From Saprospiraceae bacterium (lineage in GTDB: Bacteria > Bacteroidota > Bacteroidia > Chitinophagales > Saprospiraceae), in the NCBI GenBank assembly GCA_029212405.1, contig JARGNR010000058.1, positions 1-41,921 on the forward strand: a DNA stretch of 41,921 nucleotides. The letters are read 5' to 3'. The notes below the pieces were generated by a model, which searched no databases, had not been told where the DNA came from, and saw only the letters and a list, made by a program, of their open reading frames with translations. Positions 25,577-33,572 of this stretch are shown piece by piece. The position numbers and the translations under genes are program-made. How positions within the stretch are numbered: position 1 is the stretch's first letter; the number at the start of each line of letters is the position of its first letter.

Positions 25577-26899
25577 ATGTTAAAATCGATTATTGTTTCA
25601 GTTTGTTTATTTATTTTAAGTTGCGCTTCGCTAAAAGGCCAAATCGGCTATATACTTATTGAAAGTGGTGGAGAATTCTTGCTACATTCTATAGATTTAT
25701 CAACTTGTGAAATTTGTCAGATAGCAAATGGAATTCCATTTAGTTCAGGAATTGATGCTGCAGAAATAACAATGCTACCTAATGGCAATTGGTTAGTTGT
25801 TGGAAGTTGCAGTCTGAATTTGATGTCCACGCCTCCCAACTCAGCCATAGTATATACTTCGGCAACTGATCCGTGTTATACGGCTTCCGCATATAATGAG
25901 ATCAACGATATCATCTATATTATGGGCATAGATGGTTTATATACGTTTGACCCAGTTGCCTTTACATTCACATTTATTGGACCATGGCCGGCGAGTTGGA
26001 ACGTGATTAGCTATGAAACCATTCATTTTACAGATGGTATACTTTATGGTACTGCATTTTTTGAACCAGACCCAAACTATCAGTTGTTTCAAATTGATAT
26101 TAATAATCCGAGTAATTCCTCGATATTGTTTTCAATTCCATTTATAGTAGGGAGTTCTGGCTCTCAATCAGGATATTATTTCATAGAACAAGGATCCTTA
26201 AACATTGGAGAATATGATATCACCACTCAATCAAGTTCAATAATTTGTAACTACCTAGGATTTGGCTTCTATGCAAATATTGACGTCCCTACCTTCACCC
26301 TCCCTGATTACGATTGCATCATTACTTGTGATACCGATGCAGGACAGGTTACCAACCTTGACCCTATATTAGCGTGCGTTAGTCAACCTGTAAGTATAAA
26401 TCCCGCAATTGATACAGAATTAGAAGCAGATGATGTATTACAATATATTATATTTACAGATCTAAATGATACTTTAGGTACCATCATAGCTACAAGCAAT
26501 ACACCCGACTTTATCTTTGATTCGGCAACGATGATAATAGGTGTAACCTACTACATTACCAGTATAGCAGCAGATGATGACGGCACTGGGAATACCGATT
26601 TTACCGATCCATGTTTTGATATCGGCACCAATGCTCAAGCTATCGAGTGGGTAGCCGAACCTACTGTCACATTCTCGGTTGCCAATAATGAGATCTGTGA
26701 AAATGGCTGTAAAGAGATCACCGCCACATTTACAGGTATACCTCCATTTACCTTAAGCTATCAAGTGGGTAATGGGGCTGAAGTCACTGAAGTTTTTAAT
26801 ACAACCAATGGTAATTTTGAGATCTGTATTGGGTCTGAGACGGGGTCGATTGATTTGATGGCGACGAATTTGAGTGATGCGGTTTGTTGTGGGGTTTAG
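25577..26899 (+). CDS. Secreted protein with Ig-like C-terminal unit, paralog 1
   Basis: The 440-residue product has a signal peptide (to about residue 22, K-G-Q). Its N-terminal ~230 residues look like a repeat/propeller-type domain (F-L-L-H-S-I-D-L, L-P-N-G-N-W, L-Y-T-F-D-P, I-L-Y-G-T-A). A hinge D-Y-D-C-I-I-T-C-D-T-D-A-G-Q follows, then two Ig-like units rich in acidic residues (E-N-G-C-K-E-I-T-A-T-F-T-G-I-P-P-F-T-L). No T9SS signal follows; the protein stops at D-A-V-C-C-G-V. It is about 60-70% identical by eye to the product at 27638, with the C-terminal half nearly identical. Related proteins I recall continue into further units, so both copies may be truncated. Function unknown; an extracellular location is likely. 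Confidence 0.75.
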   Translation: MLKSIIVSVCLFILSCASLKGQIGYILIESGGEFLLHSIDLSTCEICQIANGIPFSSGIDAAEITMLPNGNWLVVGSCSLNLMSTPPNSAIVYTSATDPCYTASAYNEINDIIYIMGIDGLYTFDPVAFTFTFIGPWPASWNVISYETIHFTDGILYGTAFFEPDPNYQLFQIDINNPSNSSILFSIPFIVGSSGSQSGYYFIEQGSLNIGEYDITTQSSSIICNYLGFGFYANIDVPTFTLPDYDCIITCDTDAGQVTNLDPILACVSQPVSINPAIDTELEADDVLQYIIFTDLNDTLGTIIATSNTPDFIFDSATMIIGVTYYITSIAADDDGTGNTDFTDPCFDIGTNAQAIEWVAEPTVTFSVANNEICENGCKEITATFTGIPPFTLSYQVGNGAEVTEVFNTTNGNFEICIGSETGSIDLMATNLSDAVCCGV

Positions 26900-26997
26900 A
26901 GGTAAGAATTTATTTCTCACCTGCGGATGATCGTTCAGTCCTCCCACGTTCGTAGATGGTTGTACCATCAACGCAATATGCTCTTCCCATTATGCCT

Positions 26998-27310
26998 TCA
27001 CAGATGCGTCTCCAAATAATCTATCTGCACAAGTTCTGGCACATTCGCATAATCTCTTGTACTACTATAAAACAAAAGCTTCAGCCTTATCTACAAACCC
27101 AGCTCTTTCTGGATTTTGACGTGTATAATTGATCTTCCTTCCCATCCACAAATCAGACACCAATTCAATTGAATGATTTCTTTCGCTGCTTGACTTTTAA
27201 AATCACGAATTATGTCTGATAGTTTATATCCTTCTTTTGCGGATATCACTAAATGCAAATGATTACTGATTATTACATAAGCATATAATATATGACCTTT
27301 CTAGCCTATG
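26998..27310 (-). pseudogene. Relic of a REP-associated (Y1/IS200-like) tyrosine transposase
   Basis: The minus strand encodes Y-A-Y-V-I-I-S-N-H-L-H-L-V, which carries the HxH metal site of Y1 transposases. It continues with I-I-R-D-F-K-S-Q-A-A-K-E-I, and in other frames N-P-E-R-A-G-F-V-D-K-A-E and Y-S-S-T-R-D-Y-A-N-V. Typical family members carry these blocks in the same order in one frame. Here they are split by at least two frame changes, and the N-terminal part upstream is degraded. The gap 26900-27637 otherwise holds only decayed sequence (remnants to about 27395) and the second phased repeat. Confidence 0.75.
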
Positions 27311-27504
27311 CGCGAATAGGGGCAAAATTTTTGATCTTGTATTCAATGCTTGAATCATTTAGTTGAACCGAAGGTACAGGATATTTATTCTTCATGGTTT
27401 GACTTTGTACTAATTTACTTCTACTGCCCAATAATATCGAGCCTCTTCATTTTCGATTACCTCCAACGCTTACAAGTTTCGATACAGAAACAGGAAGTTG
27501 CAAG

Positions 27505-27550
27505 GTGAAACCAAGTAAAACCCAATAAAACCCAATAAAACCCAATAAAA
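27505..27550. repeat. 10-bp-phased A-tract tandem repeat, copy 2
   Basis: Three identical decamers (CCCAATAAAA) and two degenerate ones in the same phase lie 87 bases before the 27638 gene. The 5' end (GGTGAAACC) resembles the 5' end of copy 1 (AGTGAAAACC). A TATAATTTG follows directly, close to a -7 element but with one extra base. Confidence 0.65.
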
Positions 27551-27637
27551 TGCTATAATTTGATTTTAGATTAATGAAACGTTATCAACCAAAAATTGTA
27601 AATAGTATATATTGAGGGTGTTATAAATTTCGAAACA

Positions 27638-28957
27638 ATGATAAAAAGGCAGATTTGTGCAATGTTATTTACATTGATTTTTGTGAATTCGATGAATGCA
27701 CAAACAGGCTATACTATTTTTAGTATTGGAGGTGAACTTTTTTTATATTCTATTGATCTAAATACTTGTGAGATATGTCAGCTTACCAATGGGATATCTT
27801 TTTCAGATGCTGCAATAGGGAGTGATCTTACCATGCTTCCTAATGGAAATTGGATTAGTCATGGAGGGTGTAATATTGTTGTAATGTCTCCTCCGCCAAA
27901 CTCTTCAGTACTTTTTGAGACTCCATTTTCACCAGACCCATGTATTCAGGGTAGTGTTTATGACGAGTTAAATGATATTGTTTATTTGATTGCTCAAGTA
28001 GGTTTGTATACTTTTGATCCTGTAACTTTTACAATTACATTGGTAGGCACTTGGCCACCAACATGGAATAACCCAAATATGAATGGGATTCATTTTACAA
28101 ATGGAGTGCTATATGGAACAGCTTCATTTACGCCCGGAGGCTATCAATTGTTTGAAATAGATATCAACGATCCAAGCAATTCTACTATATTATTTAATGT
28201 ACCAGTTATAAGTGGTCAAGGTAGTTCTATAAATGGCTATTATTATACGGTTAGCGGTATATTTGGTGAATTCGATATTGCTACGCAATCAGCAACGCCG
28301 TTGTGTGGACCATACGATGAATTTAATTATGCAACTATTGATGTACCGACCTTTTCCCTGCCGGATTACGATTGTATAATTAACTGTGATACCGATGCGG
28401 GACAGGTTACCGACCTTGATCCTATAGTAGCTTGTGTTAGTGAACCCGTAAGTATAAATCCCGCAATTGATACAGAATTAGAAGCAGATGATGTGTTACA
28501 ATACATTCTATTTACGGATTTAAATGATACACTGGGCACAATTATCGCCACGAGCAATACTCCCGATTTTATCTTTGATCCCTCCACTATGGTAGTAGGT
28601 GTAACGTACTACATCACAAGTACAGCTGCGGATGATGATGGTACAGGAAATACCGATTTTACCGATCCATGTTTTGATATTGGTACGAACGCTCAAGCCA
28701 TTGAGTGGGTTGCTGAACCTACAGTTACCTTCACGGTAGCCAATAATGATATCTGTGAAAATGGCTGCAAAGAGATCAATGCTACATTTACGGGGATTCC
28801 ACCGTTTACCTTGACCTATCAAGTGGGCGGTGGAGCAGAAGTGATCGAGATATTCAATACAACCAATGGGAATTTTGAAATATGCATTGGGGCAGAGACG
28901 GGGTCGATTGATTTGATGGCGACGGCATTGAGTGATGCGGTCTGTTGTGGGAATTAG
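27638..28957 (+). CDS. Secreted protein with Ig-like C-terminal unit, paralog 2
   Basis: The 439-residue product has a signal peptide (to about residue 21, M-N-A-Q) and the same architecture as the 25577 product: an N-terminal repeat/propeller-like half, the hinge D-Y-D-C-I-I-N-C-D-T-D-A-G-Q, and two acidic Ig-like units. It ends D-A-V-C-C-G-N. The last ~60 codons are almost identical in DNA to paralog 1 and richer in G than the rest of the gene, as expected after recent gene conversion. It has no sorting domain. The pair arose by local duplication together with their upstream phased repeats. Confidence 0.75.
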   Translation: MIKRQICAMLFTLIFVNSMNAQTGYTIFSIGGELFLYSIDLNTCEICQLTNGISFSDAAIGSDLTMLPNGNWISHGGCNIVVMSPPPNSSVLFETPFSPDPCIQGSVYDELNDIVYLIAQVGLYTFDPVTFTITLVGTWPPTWNNPNMNGIHFTNGVLYGTASFTPGGYQLFEIDINDPSNSTILFNVPVISGQGSSINGYYYTVSGIFGEFDIATQSATPLCGPYDEFNYATIDVPTFSLPDYDCIINCDTDAGQVTDLDPIVACVSEPVSINPAIDTELEADDVLQYILFTDLNDTLGTIIATSNTPDFIFDPSTMVVGVTYYITSTAADDDGTGNTDFTDPCFDIGTNAQAIEWVAEPTVTFTVANNDICENGCKEINATFTGIPPFTLTYQVGGGAEVIEIFNTTNGNFEICIGAETGSIDLMATALSDAVCCGN

Positions 28958-29507
28958 AGATTTGAATTTGTTTCTTACCTACCTAATCTATTTTATTAAT
29001 ACCATTGTTTAATGCATGGCCATAAGATCGATAATCCCAAATTGCTTCCACATTATTACTTAGCTGTTGAAGACGTGTTGATTGTGTATACAAACAAGGT
29101 GTACAAAGTCATCGTAATAAATTACTTAAGCATTAAATCTTCTGATCAAATTAAATGTAGTTAATTAGGGATATTCATAATTTAGGGTGATTCAGGAGTT
29201 AGGTAATCTTAAAAGTGAATTCTCTTTAGATCCAACCAGCTAAAATTTAGCCTTATCCAGATAAGCAACTAATCAGTTATGCAGGATATGATGTAGTTGA
29301 AAACCAATCCGGAAATAGAATTGGAAAAACCAAAATCCTCGAAGTTTGAAGTTTGCAACTTCAAACGTATATCAATAAAGGATAAGGAGTCGATATTAGG
29401 CCAATCAAAAACATGATGATTATCTTATAGAAGTAAAAAATATTGAGAAGTTCATTAAGTCAGAATACTTGTAGCTAATCAGGTTTTTATTTTGTGAAAA
29501 GTCACCC
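28958..29507. other. Intergenic region with an IS110 scrap and a hairpin
   Basis: Apart from the IS110 fragment at 29248-29349, no coding sequence is seen. A perfect 10-bp stem with a TGC loop (29344-29353 with 29357-29366) starts at the end of that fragment. Confidence 0.4.
29248..29349 (+). pseudogene. IS110-family transposase fragment
   Basis: A short open stretch encodes L-I-S-Y-A-G-Y-D-V-V-E-N-Q-S-G-N-R-I-G-K-T-K-I, which matches the conserved C-terminal transposase_20 region of IS110/IS116/IS902 elements (Y-A-G-l-d-x-x-x-x-x-S-G-k). It ends at TGA 29347-29349. Everything else of the element is gone. Confidence 0.65.
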
Positions 29508-29546
29508 AAAAAGAAGTCATTCACTTATAAATGAACAACTTCTTTT
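29508..29546 (-). terminator. Terminator of the 29559 gene
   Basis: AAAAGAAGT (29509-29517) pairs with ACTTCTTTT (29538-29546), and inner TTCA/TGAA pairing extends the stem. The arms are A-rich and T-rich, so it can act in both directions. It lies 13 bases after the stop codon. Confidence 0.7.
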
Positions 29547-29558
29547 GGAGTAATTTAT

Positions 29559-32027
29559 TCAATCAATCAGAATCATCTTTTTCGTTTCTTGATAGTTCTT
29601 CGAAGTTAGAGTGTAGTAATACAATCCTTGACCGGAAAGCAAATTACGATCAAGCGCATAAGTATTTGATCCTTTCTTACCTATAATATCAATTTCTAGC
29701 GTTTTTGAACTGGCCGCATTGATAATGGTCAATCGTACAGGAATAGCTTGTTGTAGATCAAAGGAGATGGATGTGTTTACTCGAAAAGGATTTGGCTGGT
29801 TTTGATATAGAGCATCAGCATTGGCCTCAATAATTTCTGTGTTCAAGATCATATTCGGATCAATTAAGAATACGGTTTCGCACGTTGTGTAATTTCTTTT
29901 TTCATCCCAAATATAAATGGATAATAGAACAGAACCATTCACTACATCATTAAGTGTCAACACATAATTGGATGACCGACGGTCAGGGTCATAAGATAAA
30001 TCATCTTCTGGAGGTGTTTCTGAAAATGTATATCGTAAATCTTCAGAAGAAGAACAATTGTCTAAGGCATCTGAAATATAATTTATGGCCCATAGCCTCG
30101 AAGGTTCTACTGGTGAAATACCAACAGTAATGGTATCTTGACAGGTTGCTGTAGGTGATGTCTGATCTTTAACGATGAATTCGTAGTCATTTGTTTTTAC
30201 ATTATTGCATCCATCTGTTACTTTCCATCTTACTTTATGGTTACTAAATGATCCTACAATATCCGGTAATTCAATGTTGACTTCATCACCACTATTCGTT
30301 GGACTAAGGTAAATATCAGGGATTCCATTGCCATTCGTATCATTGAAGTCGTTATCAAATGGTGGTAGAAATGAGCTATATTCTAAGTCGTCTGTCCCAT
30401 CTCCCCATAGATCAACAAATACTTGCCAGTTTAACCATCCAGAAGGACAATTTTCGCTTCCTGGATCAATCGCTACATTTGTCAATGTGATTTTAGCTTC
30501 GCAGGTCTCACCATCACCATCGCTATCGTTGTCATCGTTGATGGCAAATATCTTATCTGCCGTATCTTCTATTGTTGGAACAGTTTCGTCTATTACCAAA
30601 ACCACTTGAGTGTGTTCCCAAATCCCTTCTCCATTCCAGGATGGATCGTTTGGCGTATAAGTGCACCAATTGATAACGGTATAGTTATTCACTAATTTGT
30701 AACAGGCTCCATCTTCAAATCTAAAGGTGTCTGTCTCAAGAGTGTAGCCAATAACATCACATGGACCTCCAGCCCATAAGGGTTCCCCTAGACCTACTTG
30801 ATCTGGGCAATTGGTTACAGTGGTATCTTGAAGTTCTTGAAAGCTCACATGCACAGGAGCTTCTACATCTTCCATTACTATGGTCTGATCGCAAAAGATG
30901 TCACTTCTTCCCACTACATTCCACCTTCTTCGGTTAAACCCTACATTACAACTGTTCAAGTTGGTGATGATGTCATTATATTCTACTTCTACTTCTCCAC
31001 ATGATCCAATTGCGATGGCACTACCTGTTAAATTCAAATCGGTGTAATCCATATCACAGGTCAAGGTAATGTCCGCGGGACATTGGATTGCGGGTGCCAA
31101 TTTATCTTCTACTTTAACATATGTCCATGCTTCCGTATAAGAATCGCCTTCATTTCCAGGAATGCTATCAAGATTGGTGTCATCCCAAACCCTCATCCAA
31201 ACTTTTGTATATCCAATATCATTGACTCCATCTCCATCAACATCGTAAAGTGCACTGGATAAATCTTCACAACAAAATTTTACGGATTCTCCATTATCAG
31301 AATCATAGTTTGGACTGCTTGGGTCAGAGTCTCCGTCATTTGGGTGGCCATCTGCATTGTAGGTCGTGTTGCCAGGTATGCCGCAAGAGTCTTCATCCCT
31401 TCTTATCTCCAGTTTTATTGGGCTGCATGGATTATTTGAACCATCATCTACACTTAGTGTATATATGATAGCCATTGCTTCTCCACTTACAGATGAGGAA
31501 GTTAAGGATACAACGATGTTTTGTTTTAGGACAACTGTAGCAGTAGAAGGCGGAACAATCACTTCAAATTCGCAGTCAAATACATTATCACAACTGTCAC
31601 GTACCGTATATTGGATAGTGTGAGTTCCTGGAGCAAAGTCTTGTGCAAAAATAGAAAGATCGCCATCTTCTAAAGATCCCATAACATTCAAGGTTCCCCC
31701 TTGGAATGTTTCGGCATCAAATTCATTTCCACCACATAAACCTTGGATATTAGTTGGAACAGGCAATTCTCCAGATGCGGTACAAGAGGAACTATTCAGA
31801 TTGAGAACGAAGTCATCAGGACAATCAATCATAATGAGGCCTGGCAAACCGCTGGATTTTTCTAGATGGTCAGTGATCATTGTTTTTTCATCCATGCTGA
31901 TATCCGTTTTCCCAGAGTGCAATTCTATGGAATTATCAATGTGAAAAGCACTTAAGAAGATAAATGACATGGATAATAAAAGCAGTAGTAAAAATGGGTT
32001 CTTAGAGTTGTTTAGAATCTTTTTCAT
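29559..32027 (-). CDS. Secreted Ig/HYR-like multidomain protein with T9SS type A domain
   Basis: The 822-residue product has a signal peptide (to about residue 29). Several ~90-residue Ig/HYR-like units follow, each opening with C-P-x-D or L-T-C and closing with V-E-D-K-L-A-P or V-K-D-Q-T-S-P-T-A-T-C. Asp/Asn-rich calcium-binding-like loops are present (D-D-N-D-S-D-G-D-G, N-D-T-N-G-N-G-I-P-D). The last ~80 residues are a T9SS type A domain (Q-N-Q-P-N-P-F-R-V-N-T, G-L-Y-Y-Y-T-L and K-K-M-I-L-I-D). It is probably a cell-surface or matrix protein; substrate unknown. The stop is TGA exactly at the canonical domain end, which shows TGA is a stop in this genome. Confidence 0.85.
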   Translation of the reverse strand: MKKILNNSKNPFLLLLLLSMSFIFLSAFHIDNSIELHSGKTDISMDEKTMITDHLEKSSGLPGLIMIDCPDDFVLNLNSSSCTASGELPVPTNIQGLCGGNEFDAETFQGGTLNVMGSLEDGDLSIFAQDFAPGTHTIQYTVRDSCDNVFDCEFEVIVPPSTATVVLKQNIVVSLTSSSVSGEAMAIIYTLSVDDGSNNPCSPIKLEIRRDEDSCGIPGNTTYNADGHPNDGDSDPSSPNYDSDNGESVKFCCEDLSSALYDVDGDGVNDIGYTKVWMRVWDDTNLDSIPGNEGDSYTEAWTYVKVEDKLAPAIQCPADITLTCDMDYTDLNLTGSAIAIGSCGEVEVEYNDIITNLNSCNVGFNRRRWNVVGRSDIFCDQTIVMEDVEAPVHVSFQELQDTTVTNCPDQVGLGEPLWAGGPCDVIGYTLETDTFRFEDGACYKLVNNYTVINWCTYTPNDPSWNGEGIWEHTQVVLVIDETVPTIEDTADKIFAINDDNDSDGDGETCEAKITLTNVAIDPGSENCPSGWLNWQVFVDLWGDGTDDLEYSSFLPPFDNDFNDTNGNGIPDIYLSPTNSGDEVNIELPDIVGSFSNHKVRWKVTDGCNNVKTNDYEFIVKDQTSPTATCQDTITVGISPVEPSRLWAINYISDALDNCSSSEDLRYTFSETPPEDDLSYDPDRRSSNYVLTLNDVVNGSVLLSIYIWDEKRNYTTCETVFLIDPNMILNTEIIEANADALYQNQPNPFRVNTSISFDLQQAIPVRLTIINAASSKTLEIDIIGKKGSNTYALDRNLLSGQGLYYYTLTSKNYQETKKMILID

Positions 32028-32870
32028 TGGGTTATAATTGTTTTAATAAAAGAATGGATAACTGTTTTTCAAACTGTTGTTTGATTGTATTTTGATTATC
32101 GACAAATACTTAATAGGGAAATTCAACATGCTCATACCTTAAAATAATCGGGGATCTTATTTTAGATATGAATCGAATTTAAAAATCGATAAGAATGTAA
32201 AATTTCGAAAGATTCAAGTAAAAATTGAAAATTTGTATTGCAACAACGCTTTATCCAAAAAAACCATTTACAATTATTAATTTATTTCAAACTTTTGTGG
32301 CTGATGGCTGATCTTCACCTTCATAAAAGTGTCATCTACTGTTTACGTATAGCAGTGGGCAATTCTAAGAATGAAAATTAGTTGCATACTGGATATTCCA
32401 GTTTACTTTCGTCTTATTTTTATGAAAATTGCAGTGGGGAAGAATTCAAAAATAGTAATTTTTATTTAATTAATCGGAAAAGGGTGGAACAAGATTAATT
32501 TATAGAATTGTGATGTATTAGCCAAAAACTGGTCTCAAAGCAGGAGATGATCCATTGTATACATTTACAACATATCAACCTAAATTGATTTTTGCAGGAA
32601 CATACAGTGGAGATGTGACTTATGAATAGGGAGATTTTTCTTGTGCTTTCCAAACAAAAATATAACTCATTTTGACTTGATGTCATTTTGGGTTTTATTT
32701 TTTGTGGTCGTTCATAATTCATTGGCACATAACTAGCAATGCACGTTATGGTAGTGCTATTCATCAAAATAATGAGTATCTAGCAAATAGTTAAACGAGT
32801 TAATGGGTAAAAGCAGCGAAATGACTTTAATATCGTATTCAATTCTATATATTCACATTCAAAATCTTCT
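32028..32870. other. Intergenic region, mostly decayed sequence
   Basis: No confident gene is seen. A plus-strand open scrap at 32522-32629 encodes a plausible protein end (A-G-D-D-P-L-Y-T-F-T-T-Y-Q-P, then S-G-D-V-T-Y-E, TAG), perhaps the remnant of a lost gene. A minus-strand 90-codon frame at 32495-32767 overlaps it and has unlikely composition. Confidence 0.35.
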
Positions 32871-33377
32871 ATGAAATACTCCAGCCTCCTACTTTGCTTT
32901 TTCTTTTTAGTTACTTCCTCTACTTTTGCTCAAGATCAAATATCCGATACGAAGAAAAACTTATACAACCCTGAAGAAGATGCCAAAATGGAAATAGCCA
33001 ATGCCGTAGATAAAGCTAAGAAAGAAGGCAAACACGTCTTGTTGCAGATTGGAGGGAATTGGTGCGGCTGGTGTATCGCTTTTGATAATAAAGTACAATC
33101 CAATGATACTTTGCTCACAGCATTACAAAAGGATTATGTGGTCTATCATTTAAACCATAGCCTGGAAAATAAAAATGAAGATGTATTGAAAACATTGGGC
33201 TATCCGCAACGGTTTGGTTTTCCTGTATTTGTGGTCCTAGACGGAGAAGGAAATAGATTGCATACACAGTATAGTGGATATCTAGAAGAAGGAAAAGGAC
33301 ACAGTACCAAAAAGACCATGACCTTCTTGAGGAATTGGACGCCGAGTGCTATCGATCCGAAGAACTATGATAAATAA
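32871..33377 (+). CDS. Secreted thioredoxin-fold protein (CGWC)
   Basis: The 168-residue product has a signal peptide (to residue 20, T-F-A-Q) and a thioredoxin-like domain with W-C-G-W-C (catalytic Cys at 65 and 68). A cis-Pro loop R-F-G-F-P is followed by a V-F-V-V-L-D strand. It resembles the Bacteroidota thioredoxin_7/DUF255-like periplasmic family. Expected role: thiol-disulfide exchange outside the cytoplasm, for example keeping Cys pairs of exported proteins in the right state. It stands alone on the plus strand and is convergent with the hybrid sensor gene. Confidence 0.85.
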   Translation: MKYSSLLLCFFFLVTSSTFAQDQISDTKKNLYNPEEDAKMEIANAVDKAKKEGKHVLLQIGGNWCGWCIAFDNKVQSNDTLLTALQKDYVVYHLNHSLENKNEDVLKTLGYPQRFGFPVFVVLDGEGNRLHTQYSGYLEEGKGHSTKKTMTFLRNWTPSAIDPKNYDK

Positions 33378-33572
33378 TTGATCGAATTTTACTTGGTCTA
33401 TTTGTAAATAGTTGGCTTTTTTCATACGCTTAGCTTGAACAATGAAATGACTCTGTACAGATCTATATTTGTGAACCCACTAAGTTCGTAAAAACTTTGG
33501 CTCCAATCCTTAACTTACCTCCTTCATCAGTATTATTATTCAAACCATGCCAATTCTTACTATAACAGATTC

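Noticed and set aside
32495-32767. 90-codon minus-strand gene
   Set aside because: It is Cys/Ser/Ile-rich with no recognisable domain and overlaps a plus-strand scrap that looks more protein-like.
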